A DNA stretch of 64,000 bases, taken from contig CAZKFM010000008.1 in assembly GCA_964552195.1 (NCBI GenBank), positions 66,891-130,890 of the forward strand, written 5' to 3'. This DNA comes from CAZKAP01 sp964552195 (GTDB taxonomy: Bacteria > Bacteroidota > Bacteroidia > Flavobacteriales > Flavobacteriaceae). The position numbers and the translations under genes were made by a program. Of the stretch, positions 25,220 to 34,755 are shown one piece after another; position 1 is the stretch's first letter, and the number at the start of each line of letters is the position of its first letter. The notes under the pieces are model-generated. The model was not told the origin of the DNA. It saw only the letters and a list, made by a program, of their open reading frames with translations, and did no database searches.

Positions 25220-25254
25220 TGTGCCGATTTCAGACGGTACTAAAGATTTAATCA

Positions 25255-26253
25255 ATGAAAGAAATCACTCCGGAAGTCTACCTGCAGTGGTATGAAGACA
25301 TGCTTTTCTGGCGGAAGTTTGAGGATAAACTCGCCGCAGTGTATATACAGCAGAAAGTGCGAGGATTCCTGCATCTGTATAACGGACAGGAGGCAGTATT
25401 GGCCGGTTCCCTTCACGCCATGGACCTTACTAAGGACCGCATGATCACTGCCTACAGGAACCATGTTCAGCCCATTGGTATGGGTGAAGATCCACGCAGG
25501 GTGATGGCCGAGTTATTCGGAAAAGTCACAGGTACCTCCAAAGGTATGGGAGGATCCATGCATATCTTTTCCAAGGAGTATCGATTCTATGGGGGACATG
25601 GTATAGTCGGAGGGCAGATTCCCCTGGGAGCAGGACTCGCTTTTGCCGATAAGTACTTCAAGAGGGATAATGTGACCCTGTGTTATATGGGGGATGGCGC
25701 CGTGCGTCAGGGGTCTCTCCACGAGGCATTTAACCTCGCCATGTTGTGGCAGCTTCCCGTAGTTTTCATCTGTGAGAACAACGGATATGCCATGGGAACC
25801 TCTGTGGCCCGTACCGCCTATACCACGGATATATATAAGTTGGGAATGGGTTACGAAATGCCCAGTGCAGCTGTAGATGGGATGGACCCCGCGGTGGTTG
25901 CCCACGAGGTCGATATTGCGATTCAGCGTGCCCGTCGTGGCGAGGGCCCGACCTTCCTGGAAATGAAGACATACCGATATCGTGGACATTCCATGTCGGA
26001 TGCCCAGCACTACCGTACCAAGGAAGAGGTCGAAGAATACCGCAAGATCGACCCGATTACTCAGGTGAAGAATATCATTCTGGAAAAGGGATATGCCTCG
26101 GAGGAAGAGATTAAGGTAATAGACAAGCGGGTGAAAGCCCGGGTAACAGAATGCGAGAAATTCGCAGAGGAATCTGACTTCCCACCGCTGGAGCAGCTCT
26201 ACGATACCGTGTACGAGCAGGAGGATTATCCTTTTTTACCACACAAATTATAG
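25255..26253 (+). CDS. pdhA: Pyruvate dehydrogenase E1 component, alpha subunit
   Basis: This 332-residue TPP-dependent E1 alpha subunit has the TPP-binding signature GDG (146-148) to ENN (174-176) with normal spacing, and RYRGHSMSDAQHYR near the phosphorylation-loop region. It decarboxylates pyruvate and reductively acetylates the lipoyl groups of E2. The next gene, 6 bp on, is E2, so the pair is an operon. The beta subunit is not encoded in the window, which fits the split arrangement common in Flavobacteriia. Confidence 0.95.
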   Translation: MKEITPEVYLQWYEDMLFWRKFEDKLAAVYIQQKVRGFLHLYNGQEAVLAGSLHAMDLTKDRMITAYRNHVQPIGMGEDPRRVMAELFGKVTGTSKGMGGSMHIFSKEYRFYGGHGIVGGQIPLGAGLAFADKYFKRDNVTLCYMGDGAVRQGSLHEAFNLAMLWQLPVVFICENNGYAMGTSVARTAYTTDIYKLGMGYEMPSAAVDGMDPAVVAHEVDIAIQRARRGEGPTFLEMKTYRYRGHSMSDAQHYRTKEEVEEYRKIDPITQVKNIILEKGYASEEEIKVIDKRVKARVTECEKFAEESDFPPLEQLYDTVYEQEDYPFLPHKL

Positions 26254-26259
26254 CGTAAG

Positions 26260-27918
26260 ATGGCAGAAATAATACGCATGCCCCGCCTCAGCGACACCAT
26301 GGAAGAAGGCGTGGTGGCCAAATGGCTGAAACAGGTCGGAGACCCGATCGAAGAGGGGGAAATTCTAGCAGAGATAGAAACGGACAAAGCAACCATGGAA
26401 TTTGAGTCGTTCCATGAAGGCACTTTGCTGCATATAGGAATACAGGAAGGAGAGAGTGCTCCGGTGGATGCCCTGCTGGCTATTATTGGCGAGGAAGGTG
26501 AGGATATCAGTGCCCTGCTCGGAGGTAACGATCAACAGGCCCCTGCAGAAAGTCCTAAGGAAGAGACGACCGCATCCGAGGAATCCAAACCTTCAGAATC
26601 AACTCCCGAAGTATCGGGCGGTATACCCGAAGGCGTAGAGGTAGTACGTATGCCGCGGCTGAGTGATACCATGGAGGAGGGAACGGTAGCGACCTGGATC
26701 AAAAAGGTGGGCGACTCGGTTGAGGAGGGTGATATCCTGGCCGAAATCGAGACCGATAAGGCGACCATGGAATTCGAGAGTTTTTATTCGGGTACCTTGT
26801 TGCATGTCGGTATCGAAGAGGGGCAGTCAGCCCCTGTAGACAGTATTCTTGCCATGATAGGGCCCGAGGGCACCGATGTGGTTGCTGTCCTGGCCTCCTT
26901 AGAGAGCGGCGATTCATCAGCTGGGAGTCAGCCGAAACAGTCCCAGGAAGCAGCGACTGAGAGCAGCGCTCCAGCCGCCCGGGAATCCGCACCGGCACCG
27001 CAGTCTTCACCCGTCGTGCATGCTGACGGTGAGCGTATAAAGGCCTCACCTTTGGCAAAAAAGATCGCCTCCGAAAAGGGCATCGATCTGAGGACAGTAG
27101 CCGGCTCCGGAGATCACGGTAGAATTGTAAAACGGGATGTGGAGAACTACCAACCCGCCCAAGGAGTAACCGCCTCCGCTGCCTCCGGCGCAGTTCCGGT
27201 AGGTGCAGGAACGGGAAGCACCACAGATTTCGGGACAGAAGGGATCGAGGAAGTCAAGAATTCACAGATGCGTAAGGTTATTGCGCGACGACTGAGTGAG
27301 TCTAAATTTACCGCTCCTCACTACTATCTCACGCTTGAGGTAGAGATGGATAATGCTAAAGCATCCCGGGCACAGATGAATAATCTGCCTGACACCAAGA
27401 TCTCATTTAACGACATGGTGCTCAAGGCCTGCGCCATGGCCCTTACTAAACACCCACAGGTCAACACCAGCTGGAACGGAGACACTACGGTATACCATAA
27501 AGACGTACACATGGGCGTGGCTGTGGCCGTAGACGAGGGCCTGGTGGTTCCCGTGGTTCGACATGCGGATCGCCTGAACCTTTCACAGATTGGAAATCAG
27601 GTTAAGGATATGGCGGGCAGGGCCAGGGATAAGAAGCTGACCCCTCAGGAAATGGAAGGAAGTACCTTTACGGTTTCCAATTTGGGCATGTTCGGGATTA
27701 CCGAGTTTACCTCGATCATCAACCAGCCGAATTCGGCCATACTATCCGTGGGGGCCATAGTCCCGACACCGGTAGTCCGCGAGGGGCAGATCGTGGTTCG
27801 CCACATGATGAAGCTTACTATGGCATGCGACCACAGGACGGTAGACGGGGCTACGGGAGCACAGTTCCTGCAAACCGTTCAGTCCTATCTGGAGAACCCG
27901 GTTACCATGCTGGCCTAG
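26260..27918 (+). CDS. pdhC: Dihydrolipoamide acetyltransferase, E2 of pyruvate dehydrogenase
   Basis: This 552-residue E2 has two lipoyl domains, each with ETDKATMEFES (lipoylated Lys43 and Lys167), separated by Pro/Ala/Ser-rich linkers. It then has a peripheral-subunit-binding domain (ASPLAKKIASEKGIDL, about 261-297) and the catalytic core ending in ACDHRTVDG (catalytic His525). It accepts the acetyl group from E1 and passes it to CoA. The two lipoyl domains are nearly identical, which suggests a recent internal duplication or strong co-evolution. Confidence 0.95.
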   Translation: MAEIIRMPRLSDTMEEGVVAKWLKQVGDPIEEGEILAEIETDKATMEFESFHEGTLLHIGIQEGESAPVDALLAIIGEEGEDISALLGGNDQQAPAESPKEETTASEESKPSESTPEVSGGIPEGVEVVRMPRLSDTMEEGTVATWIKKVGDSVEEGDILAEIETDKATMEFESFYSGTLLHVGIEEGQSAPVDSILAMIGPEGTDVVAVLASLESGDSSAGSQPKQSQEAATESSAPAARESAPAPQSSPVVHADGERIKASPLAKKIASEKGIDLRTVAGSGDHGRIVKRDVENYQPAQGVTASAASGAVPVGAGTGSTTDFGTEGIEEVKNSQMRKVIARRLSESKFTAPHYYLTLEVEMDNAKASRAQMNNLPDTKISFNDMVLKACAMALTKHPQVNTSWNGDTTVYHKDVHMGVAVAVDEGLVVPVVRHADRLNLSQIGNQVKDMAGRARDKKLTPQEMEGSTFTVSNLGMFGITEFTSIINQPNSAILSVGAIVPTPVVREGQIVVRHMMKLTMACDHRTVDGATGAQFLQTVQSYLENPVTMLA

Positions 27919-27962
27919 ACTATACCTTCAAATTGCCCCGGATGTGCCGGGGCGATGTAAAT

Positions 27963-29009
27963 ATGAACCTTATGAATCGCTTAGCCTTCTTCCTCTTCCT
28001 GTTGGTATTAACGGCAGGCTGCAAAACCCAACTCGTCAGTACACCGCCGGAGGAGGCCAGTCGCGTTACGGAGTCTGCTGAAAAGGTAGAGCCTATAGCG
28101 GGGACTCAGGATCCTGCCAGTGAAGTGCTGTCCGCATCCCTCTCTTTTCGTGCCCAGGAACTACGAGGCCATATGGAAGTACTGGCGGCCGATTCACTAC
28201 GGGGCAGGAGAACCGGGGACATCGGTTTCGACCGTGCAGCGGATTACCTGATCGGGGAGCTTCGTAAATACGCCATAGAGCCTTATTACGAAGACTTTAA
28301 ATCGCCCATGGAAGGTTACGACGTTCCGGCCTATAACGTGCTGGCCAAGATACCGGGTTCGGATCCCCGACTCCGGGACGAATGGATCGTAATTGGTGCA
28401 CACCTGGACCATATTGGGGCGGCCCGCCCCGTGGATGGAGACAGCATAGCCAACGGCGCCAACGATAATGCCGCAGGTTCTGTCATGATTCTCGAGCTGG
28501 CCAAACAACTCTCGCGCAGCCGTATGGCCAGGGGACGCAGTGTACTTTTCGCTTGGTTTACCGCAGAGGAGTCAGGCCTGGTCGGGTCCAATTATCTGGC
28601 GCGCAAGCTTAAGAAAGAAGGCTTCAATCCCTACCTGATGCTGAATTTCGAGATGGTCGGAGTCCCCATGACGGATAAGGATTATAAAGTGTATGTGAGT
28701 GGATATGAGATTTCCAATCTGGCAGATGTGTGTAACGAATACGCGGAAACCAACCTGGTAGGGTTCCTGCCCAAGGCCAAGGAATTCAATCTCTTCCAGA
28801 GATCCGACAACCTGGGTTTTTACAAAGAGTTCAACATACCTGCTCAGACTTTTTCCTCTTTCGACTTCACCAATTACAATTACTACCACCACGTCAACGA
28901 CGAAGCCGTTTATATGGACTACGAGTTCATGGCTGGTCTGGTGGACGATTTTCTGCCTGTAATTCGCCAATTGATTAATCAGCCGGAACGGGTTGTGAAA
29001 CTTAATTAG
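27963..29009 (+). CDS. M28-family zinc aminopeptidase, lipoprotein
   Basis: This 348-residue protein begins with a lipoprotein signal (MNLMNRLAFFLFLLVLTAGC). The frame extends further upstream into pdhC, but that portion precedes the signal. M28 motifs are VIGAHLDHIG, GANDNAAGS (bridging Asp), TAEESGLVGS (catalytic and ligand Glu) and the late HHVNDEAVYMD (His ligand). The family releases N-terminal amino acids from peptides using two zinc ions. The lipid anchor places it on a periplasmic or surface membrane face. It starts 44 bp after pdhC and is followed by an SDR gene after 2 bp. Confidence 0.9.
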   Translation: MNLMNRLAFFLFLLVLTAGCKTQLVSTPPEEASRVTESAEKVEPIAGTQDPASEVLSASLSFRAQELRGHMEVLAADSLRGRRTGDIGFDRAADYLIGELRKYAIEPYYEDFKSPMEGYDVPAYNVLAKIPGSDPRLRDEWIVIGAHLDHIGAARPVDGDSIANGANDNAAGSVMILELAKQLSRSRMARGRSVLFAWFTAEESGLVGSNYLARKLKKEGFNPYLMLNFEMVGVPMTDKDYKVYVSGYEISNLADVCNEYAETNLVGFLPKAKEFNLFQRSDNLGFYKEFNIPAQTFSSFDFTNYNYYHHVNDEAVYMDYEFMAGLVDDFLPVIRQLINQPERVVKLN

Positions 29010-29011
29010 TC

Positions 29012-29686
29012 ATGGCAAAACTCATTATTACCGGGTGCAGCAGGGGTATCGGCCTGGAGCTCGCCCGTCAGTCGGCAGAGGCGGGGCACGGGGTTCTGGC
29101 CCTGACCCGAAATGTACAACCGCTCGATGGGCTCCATCCCGGACTGAAATACCTTTCGCTGGATCTTTCGGCTTTTACCAGTTCCGGGGAGCTGGAAGAT
29201 TTCCTGGCTGATTGGGGTCCTGCGGATGCCCTGATCCACAATGCGGGCCGACTGGTTCACAAGCCCTTTATGGAACTCAGTCATGAGGAGCTGGATGAGG
29301 TCTACCAGGTGAATGTACTCGGAGTAGCCCGACTCACTCAGCAATTGTTGCCCCATTTGAAAAAGGACGGACATGTTGTGGGCGTTTCGTCTATGGGAGG
29401 CGTCCAGGGTAGTGCCAAGTTCGCTGGCCTCTCCGCTTATAGTTCTTCCAAAGCGGCCCTGATAGGATTTATCGAACTTTGGGCCGAGGAATTCAAAGAG
29501 ACCGGTCCCTCGTTTAATGCGCTGGCCCTGGGAGCCGTGCAGACGGAAATGCTGGCCGAAGCGTTCCCTGGGTATCAGGCTCCGATTACTGCCGGGCAAA
29601 TGGCCGCGTATATACTGGACTTTGCCTTGAACGGCCACCACTTGTATAATGGTAAGGTGCTCGAGGTGAGCAAATCGGTTCCCTAG
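29012..29686 (+). CDS. Short-chain dehydrogenase/reductase
   Basis: This 224-residue classical SDR has the NAD(P) motif TGCSRGIG (residues 7-14), HNAG, the catalytic Ser in GVSSMGG, and YSSSK (Tyr143, Lys147). It appears complete, though slightly short of the usual 250 residues. The substrate cannot be told. It is tightly coupled to the M28 peptidase gene upstream and ends 9 bp from the convergent phosphoesterase gene. Confidence 0.9.
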   Translation: MAKLIITGCSRGIGLELARQSAEAGHGVLALTRNVQPLDGLHPGLKYLSLDLSAFTSSGELEDFLADWGPADALIHNAGRLVHKPFMELSHEELDEVYQVNVLGVARLTQQLLPHLKKDGHVVGVSSMGGVQGSAKFAGLSAYSSSKAALIGFIELWAEEFKETGPSFNALALGAVQTEMLAEAFPGYQAPITAGQMAAYILDFALNGHHLYNGKVLEVSKSVP

Positions 29687-29695
29687 GCTTTCCTG

Positions 29696-30535
29696 TTAAG
29701 AGGGGATAAGGTTGAATACGGTAATTTCAGGCCGAACCCCGAAGCGAACGCGGTACAGGTGTCCCAGGGCCCTGTTAATGTAAAGACGACGGCCCTGCCC
29801 CAGATGGAATTCCCCGGAGTTGTACGATTTGTTTGAAACCGGTAATACCGGTGTACCTAACCAGGGTATGCGGCACTGACCGCCATGCGTATGGCCGGAT
29901 AGTATCCAACCCCGGAAATGGCCCCAGACATCGAGGTCGCAGACATCCGGGTTGTGGCACAATACGATGCTGTCGCGATCGTCCGGAACGCTAGTTAGTG
30001 ATTCGCGTGGGTCGAACGCGGTACCCCAAAAATCATCCATGCCGGCTATGGTCAGGCCTTGAAGGTTACGGCTTTCGTTGCGGAGTATATCCACTCCCCG
30101 CCTTCTCAGAATTTGACATATGCGTTCGGCTACCCAAGGTTGCGACCAGCCGTGCCCGTAATCGTGATTACCCAGTATTCCCAAGGTAGCCCATCTGCCC
30201 CTGGGCAAATAGTCCGCAATGCGTTCGAGCTGACGGTAGGTCCGCTCATCTTGAAAGTGCACGTAGTCTCCGGTATACACCAGGATATCGGGTTCGAGGA
30301 GCTGAGCCTGTTGCAGGGATTCTATCAGATAAGATTCAGATACCAGGTCCCCTGCATGTATATCACTGATCTGCATAAGGGTTTTCCCGTGCAGGGCCAT
30401 GGGCAGCCCTTCCAGAGGCATGTCTCTATACACCCATTCCAGCCAGTGCGGTTCGACTGCTACTGAATAGCCCCCGGTGATTAGGCCTGCGCCTCCAAGA
30501 GCCAAAGAACCCCTTATGAATGTCCTTCGATTCAA
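29696..30535 (-). CDS. Tat-type exported metallophosphoesterase
   Basis: This 279-residue calcineurin-like phosphoesterase has the metal motifs QISDIHAGD, YTGDYVHF, GNHDYGHGW and SGHTHGGQCRIP. The N-terminus NRRTFIRGSLALGGAGLITGG is a twin-arginine signal or anchor. The frame begins at TTG (30535), with no in-frame ATG before the RR motif. It resembles the YaeI/UDP-diacylglucosamine pyrophosphatase-like branch, but the substrate is unproven. It is divergent from sprT. Confidence 0.88.
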   Translation of the reverse strand: MNRRTFIRGSLALGGAGLITGGYSVAVEPHWLEWVYRDMPLEGLPMALHGKTLMQISDIHAGDLVSESYLIESLQQAQLLEPDILVYTGDYVHFQDERTYRQLERIADYLPRGRWATLGILGNHDYGHGWSQPWVAERICQILRRRGVDILRNESRNLQGLTIAGMDDFWGTAFDPRESLTSVPDDRDSIVLCHNPDVCDLDVWGHFRGWILSGHTHGGQCRIPWLGTPVLPVSNKSYNSGEFHLGQGRRLYINRALGHLYRVRFGVRPEITVFNLIPS

Positions 30536-30614
30536 ATGTTTACAAATCTCGGTTACAAGAACGGAATTTTACGGGATAGTGAACATGGAACGGAGGGTGC
30601 TCGACGGATTCTCT

Positions 30615-30622
30615 TACTTTTG
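30615..30622 (+). promoter_or_regulatory. -7 box for sprT-like gene
   Basis: TACTTTTG matches TAnnTTTG exactly and ends 6 nt before the ATG at 30629, implying a leaderless or nearly leaderless mRNA. Confidence 0.5.
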
Positions 30623-30628
30623 TCTCGT

Positions 30629-31234
30629 ATGGATGAGATACTCAAGAAGTATATACCCCCGGGATCCTTTCCTTACACCCTGGAACTGGTGAGGAAACTC
30701 GGAGTCCGCCTCAGCATCGTCCGGCATCGCAGGACCAAGCTGGGGGATTTCCGGATACACCCAGACGGTTCGCACAGAATTACCGTGAATGCTTCGGCTA
30801 ACCCCTATTTGTTTTTGATCGTCCTGATACATGAGATCGCCCATCAGGTGGTCCATGCCCAATACGGCCGTTCTGTCCGCCCGCACGGATCCGAATGGAA
30901 GCGGGCCTACCGACAGCTGATGCTACCCCTTATACATCCTGAGGTCTTTCCTCCGGATCTGCTGCCTGTCGTGGCCCGGCACTTCATCAACCCAAGAGCT
31001 GCTTACGGTGCAGATCCCGCCCTGGTACTTGCGCTAAGGCCTTATGATTCGCAACAAAGCAGCCTGAAGAGCGTTTGTGAATTGCACGAAGGCGCCACCT
31101 TTCGCTGCAGTAGGAACCGGACCTACACCCGGGGCCGAAAGCGGCGTACCCGATATGAGTGTCGCGAACTTCGCACGGGAAGGGTGTTCTTCTTCCCGTC
31201 TCACATCGAAGTGGAGCCTGTAAATGCGAAATAG
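30629..31234 (+). CDS. SprT-like zinc metalloprotease-fold protein
   Basis: This 201-residue protein has the metal-binding motif HEIAHQVVH (His68, Glu69, His72) in a SprT-like domain. A C-terminal cysteine-containing region (CELHEGATFRCSR, TRYECRELRTG) probably forms a zinc ribbon. I choose the ATG at 30629 because the frame before it is unconserved and the -7 box lies just upstream. SprT/Spartan proteins act on DNA-protein crosslinks in eukaryotes, but the bacterial role is unclear. It is followed by manC after 53 bp. Confidence 0.88.
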   Translation: MDEILKKYIPPGSFPYTLELVRKLGVRLSIVRHRRTKLGDFRIHPDGSHRITVNASANPYLFLIVLIHEIAHQVVHAQYGRSVRPHGSEWKRAYRQLMLPLIHPEVFPPDLLPVVARHFINPRAAYGADPALVLALRPYDSQQSSLKSVCELHEGATFRCSRNRTYTRGRKRRTRYECRELRTGRVFFFPSHIEVEPVNAK

Positions 31235-31287
31235 TCCATGAGGTCTACCAGAAATCTGAAGTATCGCATCAATCTAAACAACATTTC

Positions 31288-32367
31288 ATGAATTCGAATT
31301 ACTATGCCGTTATTATGGCGGGAGGAGTCGGATCCCGATTCTGGCCCGTGAGTACGACCCATAACCCGAAACAGTTTCACGATATGCTCGGAAGTGGTCT
31401 TTCTCTTATTCAAAAGACCTTTTCCAGGCTGAATCGGTTTATACCTACCGAAAACATACTTGTACTCACCAACGAGATCTATAATGAACAGGTTCTGCAG
31501 CAGCTTCCGGAGCTCACTCAGGAACAGGTCGTACTGGAGCCTGCCATGCGAAATACGGCACCCTGCATACTCTATGCGGCTCTGAAAATACGCAAGAAGA
31601 ACCCCAACGCCGTTATGATCGTCGCGCCCAGCGACCATTGGATCGAGGACGAGGCTTCATTTGAACAGGATGTGGTGCAATGCTTTTCCAAGTGCGAGGA
31701 AGAGGACGTCCTCTGTACCCTGGGCATTCAGCCCACATTTCCCAATACCGGCTTTGGATATATCGAATTCGATAAGTTCAGCACAGAAGACATGAAGAAA
31801 GTGGTGCAGTTCCGGGAGAAGCCGGATCTGGATACCGCTAAGGAGTTTCTGGCCCAGGGCAATTTCCTCTGGAATGCCGGGATCTTCATATGGAGCGTTC
31901 GAAGCATCATTTCGGCGTTCGAGCAGTACCAGCCGTCACAGTACGAACTGTTCTGCGGGGGGCTGGAGTACTACAATGCCAAAGGTGAGGGCGACTTCAT
32001 CAAGGAAAATTATCCCAAGGCGGACAATATCTCCATCGACTATGCCATACTGGAACAGTCCGACCGCATCTATAGCCTCCCGGCCTCATTCGACTGGAAC
32101 GACCTGGGTACCTGGGGGGCTCTGTACGATAAACTCGAAAAAGACGAAGACGGAAACGCAGTGATACACGCAAGCGCCTTAATCGAGGACTCCCGGGGCA
32201 ACATGATTCGTGCCCCCAGAAATAAAGTAGTGGTGGTGGATGGATTGGAGGACTATATCGTAGTCGACCATGAGGATGTATTGTTGATTTACCCGAAATC
32301 CAAGCAACAGGATATCAAAGCCGTACGCTCCGCTGTGAAAGATCGTTTCGGCGATCACCTGGTATAG
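31288..32367 (+). CDS. manC: Mannose-1-phosphate guanylyltransferase
   Basis: This 359-residue nucleotidyltransferase starts at the ATG at 31288 directly before the signature YYAVIMAGGVGSRFWPVS. Other family features are VLEPAMRNTAPCILYAA, IVAPSDHWI, GFGYIEF, FREKPD and NAGIFIWS. It makes GDP-mannose from GTP and mannose-1-phosphate for surface polysaccharides and glycoproteins. The isomerase domain of bifunctional ManC/AlgA is absent. The longer frame upstream overlaps the SprT gene and is not needed. Confidence 0.93.
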   Translation: MNSNYYAVIMAGGVGSRFWPVSTTHNPKQFHDMLGSGLSLIQKTFSRLNRFIPTENILVLTNEIYNEQVLQQLPELTQEQVVLEPAMRNTAPCILYAALKIRKKNPNAVMIVAPSDHWIEDEASFEQDVVQCFSKCEEEDVLCTLGIQPTFPNTGFGYIEFDKFSTEDMKKVVQFREKPDLDTAKEFLAQGNFLWNAGIFIWSVRSIISAFEQYQPSQYELFCGGLEYYNAKGEGDFIKENYPKADNISIDYAILEQSDRIYSLPASFDWNDLGTWGALYDKLEKDEDGNAVIHASALIEDSRGNMIRAPRNKVVVVDGLEDYIVVDHEDVLLIYPKSKQQDIKAVRSAVKDRFGDHLV

Positions 32368-32439
32368 TGCCGTGGCACTGTCCGACGCAGGAACCAAACC
32401 CCCTGGTCTTTGGGTTATATGGTCGGTGATTTTTCCATG

Positions 32440-32447
32440 TAAATTTG
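32440..32447 (+). promoter_or_regulatory. -7 box for the DUF389 gene
   Basis: TAAATTTG is an exact TAnnTTTG match, 61 bp before the ATG at 32509. Confidence 0.4.
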
Positions 32448-32508
32448 ATGTAAATTCGCTAAAACACCCAAGGGATACTCTCGTTCCCTAGGCTTGTCGG
32501 ATTCGTGC

Positions 32509-33975
32509 ATGCAAGACCAGATGAACCCAACACCCCCGGAAGACGTACAGGAGAAGAATAGTGAGGAGGTCAAAAAGGACTTTCAGGGCCTGCTTGGCAG
32601 CATAACTCGTTTTTTATCCGAACTGCTTGAGATACGCAGTAACACGGATGCCGATACCACACGAGCCTCCATCATCAGCGACATTCCATTCAAAGGCCAC
32701 ACGGCCTGGATTCTGATTTGTTCCATCTTCATTGCTTCGGTGGGTCTGATCGTCGATAGCACAGCAGTTATCATAGGAGCGATGCTTATTTCCCCCCTGA
32801 TGGGCCCGATACTGGGTCTGGGGATGTCTCTGGCGATCAACGATGTCGATCTGACAAGGCGCTCCCTGAAGAACCTGATCGTCATGGTGGTACTCTCCGT
32901 GCTGACCGCCTTTTTGTTTTTTTACATCTTTCCGTTGCGTGAGGAATCCTCGGAGTTACTTGCACGAACCGAACCGGTGATTACTGATGTGATCATCGCC
33001 TTTTTTGGAGGCCTGGGGCTTATAATCGCCCGGGCCAAGAAGGGGACGATCGCCAGTGTCATATTCGGGGTGGCCATTGCCACAGCACTGATGCCGCCTC
33101 TGTGTACAGTGGGGTATGGCCTGGCCATTGGAAAACCCCTGTACGCCGCCGGGGCCATGTACCTGTTTATCATAAACTCCATCTTTATTGCACTTGCTAC
33201 CTTTTTGGTAATCAGATACTTGCGTTTTCCTATGGTGCGATACGCCAACTCCAAAAGGCGAAGGAACATTGCAAGGATAGTTTCGCTTACGGGCCTGATC
33301 GTTATGATACCCGCTGGTTTCACTTTTTACGAGGTACTTCAGGAGTCTCTATTCGAAAGAGAGGCCAGGGCCTTCCTGGAAGAAACGGTGGAAAGCTACC
33401 AGTTCGAGAGTTCAGGTGTGTACCGAAGCGACTTTACAAGAATCAATTACAATCATGGAAAGAATCCGGAGATCAGCCTGGTTTTCATAGGAGACGAGGT
33501 TGTACCCCAGAGCGTGATTAACACCTGGGAAGTCCGGAAGAACCAGTACAAAAGGCTGCGGTATGCCCGACTGGTGATACCCAAACAGCAGGACAACCAG
33601 GCGGATGCCGCCCGATACGTCCTGGAACTATACGAATCTAAGAAGGCGGAGCTCCTGAATAAGGACGAGCGCATTCGTCTGCTGGAGGAAGAATTGGCCG
33701 CGATGAGTAAATCTGCGGCATTGCAGATTCCTTTTGATCAAATCTCCCGGGAAATCAAGGCAGGCAACCCCAGAGTGATCAATCTGGGCTTCAGTTATAT
33801 GATACGTACGGACTTCCAGCGCGTCGATACCATACCCGTATTCGAACTAACCTGGGCGAATGGCACGGATCTACAGGATCTGGAAAAGGATAAGACCCGA
33901 ATAGCCAGCTGGCTGAAGGAACGTTTGAACAACACCCGAATTGAGGTGAAGAGCCTGTTGGAAGGCGGGTCCTGA
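32509..33975 (+). CDS. DUF389 integral membrane protein
   Basis: This 488-residue protein starts at the ATG at 32509, though an ATG at 32521 or a TTG at 32494 are also possible. It has a DUF389 core of about six membrane helices between residues ~60 and 275, with the family stretches DSTAVIIGAMLISPLMGPILGLG, seen here in the second helix, and GVAIATALMPPLCTVGYGLA. The last ~200 residues are soluble, with a short coiled coil (KDERIRLLEEELAAMS). The function of the family is not established. It stands alone between manC and the convergent Mla-type genes. Confidence 0.88.
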   Translation: MQDQMNPTPPEDVQEKNSEEVKKDFQGLLGSITRFLSELLEIRSNTDADTTRASIISDIPFKGHTAWILICSIFIASVGLIVDSTAVIIGAMLISPLMGPILGLGMSLAINDVDLTRRSLKNLIVMVVLSVLTAFLFFYIFPLREESSELLARTEPVITDVIIAFFGGLGLIIARAKKGTIASVIFGVAIATALMPPLCTVGYGLAIGKPLYAAGAMYLFIINSIFIALATFLVIRYLRFPMVRYANSKRRRNIARIVSLTGLIVMIPAGFTFYEVLQESLFEREARAFLEETVESYQFESSGVYRSDFTRINYNHGKNPEISLVFIGDEVVPQSVINTWEVRKNQYKRLRYARLVIPKQQDNQADAARYVLELYESKKAELLNKDERIRLLEEELAAMSKSAALQIPFDQISREIKAGNPRVINLGFSYMIRTDFQRVDTIPVFELTWANGTDLQDLEKDKTRIASWLKERLNNTRIEVKSLLEGGS

Positions 33976-33985
33976 AAACCGGTGC

Positions 33986-34753
33986 TCAAGCGCGTCCTTC
34001 CAGGTACATCTGCCTTACCTTCTTGAAGAGTTCCGAAGAATAGACGAAATCGGTTACCGCCTGATTATCGGTCTTGAAGATCTCCTTGTTGGTGCCCTCC
34101 CATTCCTTAAATCCATTTTTCAGGAAGATGATTTTCTCGCCTATCTCCATGACCGAATTCATATCGTGGGTGTTGATGACGGTGGTGATCTGATACTCGT
34201 CGGTGATCTCCTGAATCAGGTTGTCGATTCGTATGGCCGTCTTGGGGTCCAGGCCCGAATTGGGCTCGTCACAGAACAGGTACTTCGGATTCATAACGAT
34301 GGCACGTGCAATGGCGACCCTCTTCTTCATCCCACCCGATAGTTCGGTGGGAAATTTCTGGTGAGCCCCTGCCAGGTCTACCCGTTTCAGAACGAGGTCT
34401 ACTCGTTCCTTCATTTCTCCGGGCGAGGTATTGGTGAACATCTCCATGGGAAAGCGCACATTGCCTTCCACGGTCATGGAATCGAACAGGGCACTCCCCT
34501 GAAAGACCATACCCATATCCTGCCTTAGGTCGCGCCTTTCCGACACCGTGAGATCGCCATAGAGAGACCCTCCGTACCAGATGTTGCCCGAGTCGGGTTC
34601 TATGAGCCCCAGCAGGCACTTCATGAAAACCGTCTTACCCGAACCACTCTGACCGATAATCAGGTTGGTCTTCCCCTGCTCGAAAGTGGCCGATATTCCC
34701 TTAAGGACGTGGTTCTCACCAAATGATTTATTCAGTTCTTCTACTGTGATCAT
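33986..34753 (-). CDS. ABC transporter ATP-binding protein, MlaF-like
   Basis: This 255-residue ATPase has Walker A GQSGSGKT (34-41), signature LSGGMKKRVAIARAI, and Walker B YLFCDEPNSGLDP. It pairs with an MlaE-type permease 2 bp upstream in the operon. The pair belongs to the Mla/Mce family that moves phospholipids between inner and outer membranes and maintains outer-membrane asymmetry. The MlaD (MCE) partner is not in this window. Confidence 0.92.
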   Translation of the reverse strand: MITVEELNKSFGENHVLKGISATFEQGKTNLIIGQSGSGKTVFMKCLLGLIEPDSGNIWYGGSLYGDLTVSERRDLRQDMGMVFQGSALFDSMTVEGNVRFPMEMFTNTSPGEMKERVDLVLKRVDLAGAHQKFPTELSGGMKKRVAIARAIVMNPKYLFCDEPNSGLDPKTAIRIDNLIQEITDEYQITTVINTHDMNSVMEIGEKIIFLKNGFKEWEGTNKEIFKTDNQAVTDFVYSSELFKKVRQMYLEGRA

Positions 34754-34755
34754 GC

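Noticed and set aside
32366..32379. AGTGCC-GT-GGCACT hairpin after manC as a terminator
   Set aside because: The stem is short and no T-run follows on either strand.
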